Assembly: GCA_017536625.1 (NCBI GenBank)
Contig: JAFXGY010000047.1
Location: forward strand, 1 to 34,350
Origin: Oscillospiraceae bacterium
Lineage (GTDB): Bacteria; Bacillota; Clostridia; Oscillospirales; Ruminococcaceae
Direction of reading: 5' to 3'
DNA: 34,350 nucleotides
This document shows positions 7,667-16,528 of the stretch, piece after piece; position 1 is the stretch's first letter; each line of letters begins with the position of its first letter. The notes beneath the pieces were generated by a model. It worked only from the letters and a program-made list of their open reading frames with translations, was not told the DNA's origin and searched no databases. The translations under genes and the position numbers were made by a program.

Positions 7667-7691
7667 TATATGCAACTTTTGGTTGCATATA
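7667..7691. promoter_or_regulatory. Palindromic operator candidate upstream of the XRE-membrane gene
   Basis: Perfect inverted repeat TATATGCAAC (7667-7676), 5-base spacer, GTTGCATATA (7682-7691). It abuts the -35 of the minus-strand promoter. A partial third half-site, GCAACTTT, precedes it at 7660-7667. A two-fold symmetric site next to an XRE gene's promoter is a likely autoregulatory operator. Confidence 0.55.
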
Positions 7692-7778
7692 TAAAATAGT
7701 TTATTTAACCCGACCGGAAGGCTTTTTTGCGGCGGGGAAGTTAAAAAAATCTTAAGGAAAAATTAAGGTTTTCGGTAA

Positions 7779-7825
7779 TTGTTTCTTAAAAATATTTTCT
7801 TTATCATTTTAAATGAAAATATTTT
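7779..7825 (+). promoter_or_regulatory. Promoter candidate overlapped by an inverted repeat, upstream of the glycosyltransferase
   Basis: TTGTTT (7779-7784), 17-bp spacer, TATCAT (7802-7807). A perfect 11-bp inverted repeat, AAAATATTTTC (7789-7799) and GAAAATATTTT (7815-7825), covers the spacer, the -10 and the probable transcription start. It could be an operator or a weak 5' RNA hairpin. Confidence 0.4.
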
Positions 7826-7843
7826 TGGGAGAGCTTTTGAAAA

Positions 7844-9100
7844 ATGGAAATTCTTCAGACGATAAATTTCATCTTCGCGGCGGCGTTTTTTCTTTGTTAT
7901 TTTTATCAGTTTTTCTATATTCCCGCCGCGCTTTTTAAAAAAGAAAAACCGCATAAGCCGGAAAAGAAGCACCGTTTTGCGGTTCTTATCTGCGCCAGAA
8001 ACGAAGAAAAGGTCATTGGGAACCTTATCGAAAGCATTCGCCGCCAGACTTATGGCATGGAAAATATCAGGATTTTTGTGATGGCGGATAACTGCACGGA
8101 TTCCACCGCCGCTGCCGCAAGAAGAGCAGGTGCTTTTGTTTATAAAAGATTCAGCACCGATAAAATCGGAAAAGGCTTTGCGCTGGAAGCGCTGCTCGAA
8201 AATATTTTGCGGGATTATCCAAAAAGCTGGTTTGACGGTTTTTTCGTTTTCGATGCGGATAATGTCCTTGAGGAAAACTATATTGAGGAAATGAACCGCA
8301 CCTTCTGCGACGGATACAGAATCATCACAAGTTACCGTAATTCAAAAAATTACGGCGATAACTGGATTTCTGCCGGATATGCCCTTTGGTTCCTGAGGGA
8401 AAGCAGATATCTTAACGGAGCAAGAATGCTCCTCGGAAATTCCTGCGCCGTTTCGGGAACCGGATTTTTCTTTTGCAGAGAGATTCTTGAGGAATGCGGG
8501 GGATGGCCTTTTCATCTTCTGACGGAGGATATTGAATTTTCGGTACATAACATTGTGAACGGCGAAAAAATCGGTTTTTGCAAAAAGGCGGTTCTTTATG
8601 ATGAACAGCCCACCTCTTTTCGCCAATCCTGGCGGCAAAGAATGCGCTGGGCGAAAGGTTATCTTCAGGTTTTCGGAAAATACGGAAAAAGCCTTCTTTC
8701 GGGAATTGCGAAGGGGGATTTTTCTTCCTTCGATATGACCATGAACATAATGCCGGCGGCGGTTCTTTCGGTCTGTTCCGTGGCAATCAATTCCGCGGCG
8801 GCAGTTTTTGCCTTGTTTGCGGGCGAAAGCATTCTTCCAATAGTGTTTTCCGCTGCGGAAAGCCTTTTTAATATGTATATCACCCTTTTCCTCATCGGGG
8901 CGGTAACGACGATTTCCGAATGGAAAAGGATTCACACCTCCCCGGTGAAAAAGATTTTTTATACCTTCACTTTTCCGCTTTTTATGTTCACCTATATTCC
9001 CATTTCCTTTGCGGCGCTTTTCAGAAAAGTTGAGTGGAAGCCGATTACCCATTCCGTTTCTGTAACGCTTGCGGAAATTCGGGAAAAGAAAAGCGCTTGA
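7844..9100 (+). CDS. Family 2 glycosyltransferase, membrane-bound (processive type)
   Basis: A 418-residue protein: an N-terminal transmembrane segment (residues about 5-28), a cytoplasmic GT-A catalytic domain (about 45-300), then about four transmembrane segments (about 300-400). Catalytic motifs are present: ICARNEEKVIGNLI at the start of the nucleotide-binding fold, the metal-binding FDADN (DxD type), the TED motif LLTEDIEFS, and QRMRW (QxxRW), all typical of cellulose/chitin/hyaluronan-synthase-like GT2 enzymes. It probably makes or extends a cell-surface polysaccharide or glycolipid; the sugar is unknown. No partner genes are adjacent. A terminator follows. Confidence 0.88.
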   Translation: MEILQTINFIFAAAFFLCYFYQFFYIPAALFKKEKPHKPEKKHRFAVLICARNEEKVIGNLIESIRRQTYGMENIRIFVMADNCTDSTAAAARRAGAFVYKRFSTDKIGKGFALEALLENILRDYPKSWFDGFFVFDADNVLEENYIEEMNRTFCDGYRIITSYRNSKNYGDNWISAGYALWFLRESRYLNGARMLLGNSCAVSGTGFFFCREILEECGGWPFHLLTEDIEFSVHNIVNGEKIGFCKKAVLYDEQPTSFRQSWRQRMRWAKGYLQVFGKYGKSLLSGIAKGDFSSFDMTMNIMPAAVLSVCSVAINSAAAVFALFAGESILPIVFSAAESLFNMYITLFLIGAVTTISEWKRIHTSPVKKIFYTFTFPLFMFTYIPISFAALFRKVEWKPITHSVSVTLAEIREKKSA

Positions 9101-9114
9101 AAAAACATCATATC

Positions 9115-9146
9115 AAAAGGCGAACCGGAAAAGGTTCGCCTTTTTT
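9115..9146 (+). terminator. Intrinsic terminator of the glycosyltransferase gene
   Basis: Stem AAAAGGCGAACC / GGTTCGCC plus six T, loop ggaaaa. Nearly identical to the terminator after pyrR. Confidence 0.9.
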
Positions 9147-9189
9147 GGTGTTCGCTTTTAAAAAGTAAAGAAAAATTTCGGCAAAGCTA

Positions 9190-9219
9190 TTGACAAAACA
9201 GTATCGACAAGCGTACAAT
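9190..9219 (+). promoter_or_regulatory. blaI promoter with embedded cop-box-like operator
   Basis: TTGACA (9190-9195), 18-bp spacer, TACAAT (9214-9219). Inside the spacer and touching the -10, GACAAGCGTA (9206-9215) fits the CopY/CopR cop-box consensus KACANNYGTM. It is close to the TACA-N2-TGTA operators of BlaI/MecI. The location would let the BlaI-type repressor block RNA polymerase, so the operon is probably autorepressed. Confidence 0.6.
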
Positions 9220-9259
9220 AAAGACAACAATAGACACTCGTAAAAAAGGAGAGGTTATT

Positions 9260-9652
9260 ATGTCTGAAAAAAAAGAAATTATCCACATCCCGAGTTCCGA
9301 ACTCGAAATTATGATGGCAATCTGGGAAGCGGACGGCCCGGTTGTGCGTACCTATATCGATGAAAAGCTTGCCGAAAAAAACTGGCAGCCCACCACAATC
9401 CTCAAATTCCTTTCCAGACTTACCGAAAAAGGCTTCCTTAAATGCGACCCTGCCGCAAGCGGAAAGAAAAACCTTTATACCCCCCTTATCACCGAAGAAG
9501 AATATCTTGCTTTTGAAAGCGGAAGCGTGCTCGGCAAATTCTGCGGCAGAAGCGTAAAGGCTCTTGTTGCAAATCTTTATGAAAACAACACTATTGATGA
9601 TTCCGAACTGGACGAGCTTCAGAAATTTATTGAAAGCGCGAAGAAAAAATAA
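9260..9652 (+). CDS. BlaI/MecI/CopY family transcriptional repressor
   Basis: A 130-residue winged-helix repressor. The signature of the family is clear: SSELEIMMAIWEADGPV (helix 1-2), then NWQPTTILKFLSRLTEKGFLK, the recognition helix and wing. The C-terminal half is the dimerisation region. BlaI-type repressors are inactivated by proteolysis triggered by a BlaR1-type membrane metalloprotease, and the next gene encodes one. AGGAGAGG precedes the ATG. The start overlaps a promoter-operator unit just upstream. Confidence 0.93.
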   Translation: MSEKKEIIHIPSSELEIMMAIWEADGPVVRTYIDEKLAEKNWQPTTILKFLSRLTEKGFLKCDPAASGKKNLYTPLITEEEYLAFESGSVLGKFCGRSVKALVANLYENNTIDDSELDELQKFIESAKKK

Positions 9653-9714
9653 GAAAAAAGACACTATAATAATATAGGAATCCTTTTTTTATAATAAAAG
9701 GAGGAGGTGAACCC

Positions 9715-12495
9715 TTGCTCGAAAACCTTTTTATCAATATTCTGGAAATTTCCATAACTTCCGCAGCGGCGATTGCGGCGATTCTTTTGATTTCAGGACT
9801 TTCCGAAAACAAATTCCGCAAAAAATGGCGTTATTGGGTTTGGGTTTTCCTTGCGGTCTATCTTATTGTGCCTTTTAAAATCGATTTTCCCGAAGCACCC
9901 ATAAAAATGGAAATTCCGCCCCACGAAATGGTAATTACCCAAAAGGTGGAAATGCCGGAACCGGACCTTCCTTTTGAATATCATGAAGGAAGCTTTTCCG
10001 GCGAAGGAGAAAACCTTTCAGAGATCGATCCGGAAGCGGAAATACATACCGGAACACAGAAAATTGAAGAGGAAAAGAAAATCTATGTCTATCCGGTAAT
10101 TTATGTGGCTGCGGTAATCTGGGCTGTGGGCGCTGTAATAGTCTGCGGCTGGAACATCGCCATGTATATCCGGTTCATGACCCGTTCCCACCCATGGAAC
10201 AGAAAAGTTGCGGATGAAGATGTGCTTGAACTTTTCGATTCGCTTAAAAGGGAAATGGGAATTCCAAAATGGGTGAAGCTTTATGAAAACCGCCTTATCA
10301 AAAGCCCAATGATGGTCGGATACTTCCGGCCAAGGGTGCTTCTTCCGGCGGAAGCGCTTCTTCCGGAAGAATATGAATTCGTGCTTCGGCACGAACTTAC
10401 CCATTGCAAGCGCGGCGATATCTGGTATAAATTTGCGATGATGCTTGCTGCTTCGGTCCATTGGTTCAATCCTTTGGTGGGAAGAATGTGCCATTATGCG
10501 GAAAACGATATGGAGATAACCTGCGATACCGCGGTGGTAAAAGCAATGGCAGGCGACAGAAGACAGGAATATTGCGCAACGATTCTTAACATTATGCGCA
10601 GAGGACAAAACAGCCCTCTTCTTCTTTCCACAAGTTTTTACGGCGGCGCAAAAATTCTTAAAAAGCGCTTTTCCGCGGTGCTGGAACCCCGTGCTCACCG
10701 GGGAATACTCCTTTTCATAATTGCGATTATGGTGATAATTATAAGCGGAACGCTGGTTGCCTGCAAAACGGTGGAAGTTCCGAAGGATGAAGAACCGGCT
10801 TTGAACGAACAGCAGGAAGAAAGCGTTCTTACCGCCGAAGAAATTGCCGAAGAGGAAGCAGAAAAGCTTATCAGCGGAATTTATAACAACAAATTCAATA
10901 AATTCATCGAAGAAGATGCCCTTGCGGGAATGAGTTTTTCCAAAGAGGCAAAGAAAACCATTGATGAGATCCAAAACGGAAAAACCACCCTTTTCAGCGG
11001 AGAAAAGAAAGTTAAATCGAAAGAACTTTCTTTGAGACTTGATAAAAAAGAGATTATTGCAAACGAAAAAACAGTGGAAATTGTTTTTGACGTTAATTTC
11101 AAATACCTTTCCCCGAACGTTGACAAGGAAGTGGAATCTTCCCACATTATGAAAATCGGTTATGATACCGAAAAGGAAGAATTTACAAAAATCCTTATTT
11201 TCGGCTATAACTGGTTCGAAAACGGAAAGGATAAACCGGAAGTTACCGCTCCGGACGAAAACGGATTCTTCCCCGCCATAAGCGCGGCGGATTGGGACAG
11301 ATGGGTAACTTATAACGGTGAACCCCAGAAGGTAAGACCTTCGGAAGAAATTCCTTCCGCGGCGGAATTCGAAAAAGTTTTTGGCTATCTTAACCAGGAA
11401 TATCCCGAAATTGATGACTGGGAGATTCTTTTTGAGCACAACGAATACGTTCTTCGATATTCCTATGACCCATATACTTACAGCTATCGCGATATCTATC
11501 TTCCGGAATGGTTCGTGCTTCTTAAAACCGAACAGAGCGAAGATTTTGACAGGGTTTTCATAAAAATCGCGAAAGAAATCGATTTATCGGTTGTCAACGA
11601 CAAAAAAGCAGGAACCGGTGCTTACAGACCGGAAGAATTCTTCGGATATTCCGTGGCGGAAGCCTTTGAAAAGGATATTGAAGCCGGGAACATGAAGGGC
11701 GCTGTTATTTTACGCAACGGTGCTTTTGAAGGTTGGGTCGGCGAAAACATAGTATGGTTCCCGAACCGGAAAAAGATGATTTCCTTCGCTTCCATCGGCG
11801 GAAAAGTTTCTGCCTTTGCGGTGGAAGGAATTAACGAACCCCTTTATTGCCAAAAGGCGCAGGTTGCTTTCGGCACAAGGGCTATCGGCGGAGAGGAAAT
11901 GGAAGCTCCCGCCGGAAGAGCAAAGGATATGTTCCTTACCATCGATATTTCGGAGGATAAAAACTTCGAAAAAGGCGGAATCGCTTATTACGATTTTGAA
12001 ACGAAGACGGTTGATATTTATGAAAACTGTATCCGCGAAGGAATAATCGAATATCCGGAGGTTCATTATATAAATTCCGAAATCATTGTTATCAATTCCG
12101 ACGGCGGACTCAGTTTTTACCGTACCGCGCCGCATAACATCATAACCGAAGCCTTTGCACAAATCGGCGGAAACGGAAAAGGCCTTTGCGAAGGAAAAGC
12201 TTCGGTTATGAAGTGGATTCTTATTGACGCAACCAAGGGCGGAAGATATATGGCCTTTTATAAAAACGAGGACGAGGGAACATATTCCATCTGCACATTC
12301 GATGAAAAAGGCAGCATACTTTCGAATTTCAGCACGGGACTTGATTCCGAAGGCTATATCGAAAGCGTGCAATATAAGAGCGGTGTTGTTTATTTCAGCT
12401 ACCGTCCGGATGCGAAAAATCCGGAAGGCGAAATCAACTATGCCGTTGACGCAAGACCGAACGGAAAACAGAAACTTCAGGCAAACGCCTGGTAA
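9715..12495 (+). CDS. BlaR1/M56-family membrane metalloprotease sensor with a large non-penicillin-binding C-terminal domain
   Basis: A 926-residue protein starting at TTG 9715, directed by GGAGGAGGTGA. Transmembrane segments lie near residues 5-27, 35-53, 123-147 and 338-357. Between the last two is the M56 protease: HELTH at residues 226-230 and a downstream ENDMEITCD that supplies further zinc ligands. Beyond residue 357 is a 560-residue extracytoplasmic part with no SxxK/SxN/KTG penicillin-binding signature, unlike true BlaR1. Its last 300 residues look repetitive and strand-rich, perhaps a propeller. It probably senses an envelope signal and relieves BlaI-type repression of its own operon and the following lipoprotein genes. 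Confidence 0.88.
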   Translation: MLENLFINILEISITSAAAIAAILLISGLSENKFRKKWRYWVWVFLAVYLIVPFKIDFPEAPIKMEIPPHEMVITQKVEMPEPDLPFEYHEGSFSGEGENLSEIDPEAEIHTGTQKIEEEKKIYVYPVIYVAAVIWAVGAVIVCGWNIAMYIRFMTRSHPWNRKVADEDVLELFDSLKREMGIPKWVKLYENRLIKSPMMVGYFRPRVLLPAEALLPEEYEFVLRHELTHCKRGDIWYKFAMMLAASVHWFNPLVGRMCHYAENDMEITCDTAVVKAMAGDRRQEYCATILNIMRRGQNSPLLLSTSFYGGAKILKKRFSAVLEPRAHRGILLFIIAIMVIIISGTLVACKTVEVPKDEEPALNEQQEESVLTAEEIAEEEAEKLISGIYNNKFNKFIEEDALAGMSFSKEAKKTIDEIQNGKTTLFSGEKKVKSKELSLRLDKKEIIANEKTVEIVFDVNFKYLSPNVDKEVESSHIMKIGYDTEKEEFTKILIFGYNWFENGKDKPEVTAPDENGFFPAISAADWDRWVTYNGEPQKVRPSEEIPSAAEFEKVFGYLNQEYPEIDDWEILFEHNEYVLRYSYDPYTYSYRDIYLPEWFVLLKTEQSEDFDRVFIKIAKEIDLSVVNDKKAGTGAYRPEEFFGYSVAEAFEKDIEAGNMKGAVILRNGAFEGWVGENIVWFPNRKKMISFASIGGKVSAFAVEGINEPLYCQKAQVAFGTRAIGGEEMEAPAGRAKDMFLTIDISEDKNFEKGGIAYYDFETKTVDIYENCIREGIIEYPEVHYINSEIIVINSDGGLSFYRTAPHNIITEAFAQIGGNGKGLCEGKASVMKWILIDATKGGRYMAFYKNEDEGTYSICTFDEKGSILSNFSTGLDSEGYIESVQYKSGVVYFSYRPDAKNPEGEINYAVDARPNGKQKLQANAW

Positions 12496-12521
12496 CGGAT
12501 ATAAAAATTTTATAATTAATG

Positions 12522-12579
12522 ATAAAAGGGCGGGGTTTTTCCGCACCTTTTATGGAAGTTACCCTTTTTTAAGGGTTTT
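12522..12579 (+). promoter_or_regulatory. Hairpins between the M56 sensor gene and the lipoprotein genes
   Basis: Two inverted repeats fill the 98-bp gap: ATAAAAGG (12522-12529) with CCTTTTAT (12546-12553), and ACCCTT tttt AAGGGT (12561-12576) followed by TTTT. They look like a weak terminator or processing site that would lower expression of the downstream lipoproteins relative to the regulators. The next Shine-Dalgarno, GGGGAGG, follows directly. Confidence 0.4.
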
Positions 12580-12593
12580 GGGGAGGATCCGGC

Positions 12594-13883
12594 ATGAAAA
12601 AAGAGATTTTTACTGCTTTTATAATGATTATCCTTGCGGTATTTTTCAGTTCCTGTGACGAATGGGATATTGAAATTATCGACCCGAGGGATTTTATAAA
12701 CAGCATTGAATCCACCTTTTCGCCGGATACTTCCGAGGAAGAATCTTCCGAAAGCGAAAGCAAAAGCGAAGAATCCGCTTCGGAAAGCGAAAATTCCGAA
12801 AAGGAAAACCACGAAGTTTACAGCGCAAAATCCGTTTTGCGCGACGAAGCGGAAGAATTTTTTGGAACCGAGGAAGCTTTTGACGATATAAAGCTTTTTG
12901 TTTCTCACCTTGGGAACGTAAGTTTTGAAAGAACAAGGGAGATTGTGAACCCGAAGGTTCTTTTGTGGTTCAGCGAAGAAATTTTTGAAGCGGCGGGGAA
13001 ACCCGGAGTTTCCGGAGGATATTTTGACGTTGAAAAAAGCTTTGGCAACCGCTTCATAAAAAAATATTTCGGAACGGATTTTGTTCCGGCGGAGGGAATG
13101 GAAGGTTTTGATGCCGAAACGGATACATACCTTCTGGAAGTTGTTCCTGCGGTGGGGAAAAACCGCTTTTTAAGCTGCGAAACGGAAATGCTTGGCGGAA
13201 ACAGAGCAAAATGCACCGTGCTCATGGTCGGTGCAAAGGACAGCATTGGCGAAAACTTCGTTATTTCCGAAATGGTTTTTGACGTTATGGAAGACGGCGA
13301 AGGAAAATTCCTCCGCATTGTTTCGAACAAAGTTGTGGAAAAATTCCGCGAAGCTTCCTTTGAAGATCAGGCGAAATCCCTTACGGAACTCATTGTTGAG
13401 CAGATGGGAAAAGCCGGATTTGAAAACAGCGTTCAGGTAAAAAACCAGCAGACGGTGCTTGATTTTGCTGTTCGCCTTCAGGCAAAGGTGAATATGCACC
13501 GGGAGTTCGATAAAAAATCTCCCTATATCGGGGAATTTTATCGGGACGACAAAGGATATCACTTCCCGGTATCTTCGCTTAAAAAAATCGCTTTCGAAGT
13601 TTACGGAATCGAAAATATCAATTCAATAACCGACCCGAACTTCGAATATGACCACAAGGAAAAGGAATATACTTCCGGGCTTGGTTGGGGAAACGGAAGA
13701 GGAGCCAACGCGGAAAATATGGAAACTTACGTGAGCGGGAATACTTATATAGTCCGCTTCGACCTTGTTACCCTTGAAAGCGTTGACGGAAACCCGGAAT
13801 GGGTTGCCAAAGAAAAATATAAAATGACTTTTGAACTTATGGAGGGAAGCTTCCTTCGGTTTATCGGTTATGACAGAGCCTGA
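12594..13883 (+). CDS. Lipoprotein with Ser/Glu-rich linker, unknown function
   Basis: A 429-residue lipoprotein. Residues 1-21 are a type II signal peptide with lipobox FSSC, lipidated Cys at 21. Residues about 45-75 are a low-complexity Ser/Glu stretch acting as a spacer from the membrane. The remainder is a folded extracytoplasmic domain that I do not recognise. It belongs to a same-strand run behind the BlaI-M56 pair and is separated by only 11 bases from the next lipoprotein gene, so the three lipoproteins are probably co-transcribed and under BlaI-type control. Confidence 0.8.
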   Translation: MKKEIFTAFIMIILAVFFSSCDEWDIEIIDPRDFINSIESTFSPDTSEEESSESESKSEESASESENSEKENHEVYSAKSVLRDEAEEFFGTEEAFDDIKLFVSHLGNVSFERTREIVNPKVLLWFSEEIFEAAGKPGVSGGYFDVEKSFGNRFIKKYFGTDFVPAEGMEGFDAETDTYLLEVVPAVGKNRFLSCETEMLGGNRAKCTVLMVGAKDSIGENFVISEMVFDVMEDGEGKFLRIVSNKVVEKFREASFEDQAKSLTELIVEQMGKAGFENSVQVKNQQTVLDFAVRLQAKVNMHREFDKKSPYIGEFYRDDKGYHFPVSSLKKIAFEVYGIENINSITDPNFEYDHKEKEYTSGLGWGNGRGANAENMETYVSGNTYIVRFDLVTLESVDGNPEWVAKEKYKMTFELMEGSFLRFIGYDRA

Positions 13884-13894
13884 GGTGATTTTTG

Positions 13895-14533
13895 ATGAAA
13901 AAGCTTTTTTGCGTTTTGCTTTTGCTGTTTTTGCTTTCCGGTTGCGAACCGGCGGAAAAAACAGCCCTTTGCAATGCGGAAAACCTCGGCTTTTCAGAAG
14001 AAGCTTCTTTCCCGAAGATTCAGAAGGCGATGCTTGACGGCGGAAGAACCATTGCCCTTCGGGAAGGGTTCACGGTAAGATATTACAGCGCGGAATATGA
14101 ATTCCTTGGGGAAACAAAGCTTTTTTACGAAGGCTTAGGAAAAGACGTGAACTGCGTTTTTTCGAACAGCGGAATTTTTATCGGGGAAGAAACTTCCCTT
14201 TGCCGCATTGAAGGGGAATGGAAGCTTTGTGGCGGAACATTCTTTAAAAGAGAAGGAGAAATCATCCGGAAGCTGCCGGATAAAGAAGATTTTTATTCCG
14301 AACAAGACTTCATTGAGATAAAACGTTCCCTTTGGGCAGGGGAAAATATTATGGCATTCATCGCCGGGGAACAGATATTTTTTTATGATATAAGCGAGGA
14401 TAAAATTTATCTTTCGCTCGAAATAATTTCCGCAGAAGAAGCGGAGGAAAACTGCATTGCGAAGGGCAAAGCACCGCTTTCGGGCGGTGCTGATGCCGTT
14501 TTTGCGGTTATTGAAAAAGGGGTGATAATTTGA
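13895..14533 (+). CDS. Small lipoprotein, unknown function
   Basis: A 212-residue lipoprotein from ATG 13895 (GAGGTG seven bases upstream; a TTG three bases earlier is possible). Signal peptide with lipobox LSGC, Cys at residue 17. The body has alternating short hydrophobic strands (GEFLGET-, GIFIGEETSLCRI-, GEWKLCGGTF-like) suggestive of a beta-propeller or beta-sheet domain, but I recognise no family. Its stop codon overlaps the TTG start of the next gene (TTGA), so the two are translationally coupled. Confidence 0.75.
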   Translation: MKKLFCVLLLLFLLSGCEPAEKTALCNAENLGFSEEASFPKIQKAMLDGGRTIALREGFTVRYYSAEYEFLGETKLFYEGLGKDVNCVFSNSGIFIGEETSLCRIEGEWKLCGGTFFKREGEIIRKLPDKEDFYSEQDFIEIKRSLWAGENIMAFIAGEQIFFYDISEDKIYLSLEIISAEEAEENCIAKGKAPLSGGADAVFAVIEKGVII

Positions 14534-16461
14534 AGAAGATTTTTTGCGTTCTGCTTGCGCTTCTGATGCTTTCTTCCTGCGGCTGGGAAGTTTCGTTAAG
14601 GAATCCAAAGGAAGAACAGCAGGATTCCGAAAGTTCATCGAGCCTTGCGGAGCTTATTGAAGAAGACCCGGTTGACGAGGAATTTATCGAAATTCCGATT
14701 AAAACCCCGGATATGGAAAGCCTTGATTCCACGGGGCTTTTGCGTTTTAAGGCACATTATTATAACCCTTTTGAATCGATGGAGCCGGATGATTCCGCAA
14801 AGGTGGAATGGGGCAAAAATTACCCGAGAATCTATATTTATGATTCTTTGCAGTGCAAATACGAGGTTTTTGAATACCGGATAGAAGAAGTTTCCGCAAC
14901 GCTGAATCAGCTTGTGGCAGCGACCATTGACCGCATGAATTATAACAGACCCCAGGCGGAAAGCTTTAAAATTTCCGTTTCCTATCAAAAGAGCATGGCG
15001 GTGGTGGATTTTTACGATACCACGGAAGATTTTTGGAGCTATATGGATTTTGATAAGCGCTGCGAACAGATGCTTGGTTCAATCGCCATGACCCTTATGG
15101 AATCTGCAGGATTTGAAAACGTGGGATTCACCGCCGAAGGCGGCGGACAGTTCAAAACAAAATGTATTGAGCTGGAGGCGGACGGATTCGGAAAATACGT
15201 TCCGCAGGAGCTTTATGCCGAAGTTTCCGGCGAGGAATTTGCTTCGCTCCGCGCCCTTTGCGAATATGACGAAAGCTGGGCAGAGGAACTTCCAAGCTGT
15301 TACAGCCACGGACCGAACCTTACGGCGGTTTATGACGAAAGCGTAACTTTGCGCCCGAAGGGGCTTGATATCGTCATCGCCAATGCCGGATATACCGGCG
15401 AATTTCGCTCCCCGGATGAAATCCCGGATTCGGTTATGATCCAGGCTTGTTTTGATACGCCGCTTTTCGTTGATACGCAGAGCACAGATTCGGAAAATTA
15501 TATTCCCGGGCTGGAAGCCATTGAAAAAGAGATAAATGACTTTATTTTTATTCCAAAGGAATGGGTCGAGGAAGTTGCAAAAAGACTTTTTGGCCCGGAA
15601 GCGGAAGTTGAGCACCAAAGCCTTGGAATCTGGACTTACTACGCAGAGGCGGGAGTTTATACCCCGAAGCATATCGGCGGCTGGGCAGATGAATTCCCCT
15701 ATGTTTTCAGCGTTGAGGAAACCGAGGACGGATATATTGCCGAGGCGGCCTATATTGATAACGGAATGGGTGGTTACGGCTTTTGCGGAAGCGGAATCTG
15801 GATTGGGGATTACACAGACTGGGAAAAACCGCTTCAATATGACGAAAAAGCCATGGACTTCATAAAAAACGAAGCGCCAAGATTCCTTGTGACCTTCAAA
15901 TATAATGAGGAAGGCGAGCTTTATATGGCTTCTTCGGAAAAAATCCCGACCCAAATGACCGAAGAACAGCGGGAAATTGCCGCAAAATATATTGCGCCCA
16001 TCCATTACCTTGCGGTGAACGAAAAATGGGTGAACCCGAACGACATTTCGGGCAAAGGATATTATTTTACCTTCTATTCCATGGAACACGGAATGCTTTT
16101 TGTAATAGACCGGGAATATGAGCATTACGGAATTGATAAGCCGGAAAAAGCCCCTTATGAAAGGGCACAAGCTATTCCGACGGAAATTTTCGAGGGTGCT
16201 TTGAAAAAGCATTTCGAAAGCGAACTGCCCTCTCTCCGGAATGAATATTATGATTCGGAAAACGATTGCTATTATTATCCGGAATATATTGGATTCGGAA
16301 ATGATTATTATCCCGTTGTAACATGGGCGGGAGATACCGGTTATGGCTATTATTCGATTCTTTTTGATATTCAGGATTATTCCGGCAATGTGGTTGCAAG
16401 CAAAGAACTGCAAATTGATATTTCCGACCCGGAAAACTGGAAATATAAATACTGCGGTTAA
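14530..16461 (+). CDS. Large lipoprotein with GerMN-like domain
   Basis: A 643-residue lipoprotein starting at TTG 14530, overlapping the previous stop by four bases. Lipobox LSSC with Cys at 17, then an acidic linker. Residues about 110-215 show a pattern like the GerMN domain: a helix with LNQLVAATIDRM, a strand pair KISVSYQKSMAVVDFYD, and a helix plus strand LGSIAMTLMESAGFENVGFT. GerMN domains occur in sporulation/germination and envelope lipoproteins. The rest contains two similar-looking modules (about 335-480 and 545-640) of unknown function. It ends the BlaI-controlled run; a strong terminator follows. The GerMN assignment is inference from pattern only. Confidence 0.75.
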   Translation: MKKIFCVLLALLMLSSCGWEVSLRNPKEEQQDSESSSSLAELIEEDPVDEEFIEIPIKTPDMESLDSTGLLRFKAHYYNPFESMEPDDSAKVEWGKNYPRIYIYDSLQCKYEVFEYRIEEVSATLNQLVAATIDRMNYNRPQAESFKISVSYQKSMAVVDFYDTTEDFWSYMDFDKRCEQMLGSIAMTLMESAGFENVGFTAEGGGQFKTKCIELEADGFGKYVPQELYAEVSGEEFASLRALCEYDESWAEELPSCYSHGPNLTAVYDESVTLRPKGLDIVIANAGYTGEFRSPDEIPDSVMIQACFDTPLFVDTQSTDSENYIPGLEAIEKEINDFIFIPKEWVEEVAKRLFGPEAEVEHQSLGIWTYYAEAGVYTPKHIGGWADEFPYVFSVEETEDGYIAEAAYIDNGMGGYGFCGSGIWIGDYTDWEKPLQYDEKAMDFIKNEAPRFLVTFKYNEEGELYMASSEKIPTQMTEEQREIAAKYIAPIHYLAVNEKWVNPNDISGKGYYFTFYSMEHGMLFVIDREYEHYGIDKPEKAPYERAQAIPTEIFEGALKKHFESELPSLRNEYYDSENDCYYYPEYIGFGNDYYPVVTWAGDTGYGYYSILFDIQDYSGNVVASKELQIDISDPENWKYKYCG

Positions 16462-16486
16462 AGCGTGCTCAAAAAATATAAAATGC

Positions 16487-16526
16487 AAAAAGCTCCGTGC
16501 TCAAATGAGCACGGAGCTTTTTTTTG
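16487..16526 (+). terminator. Intrinsic terminator of the blaI-lipoprotein operon
   Basis: Stem AAAAGCTCCGTGCTC / GAGCACGGAGCTTTT with loop aaat, followed by T run. It marks the end of the chromosomal operon and the left flank of the phage element. Confidence 0.92.
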
Positions 16527-16528
16527 CT

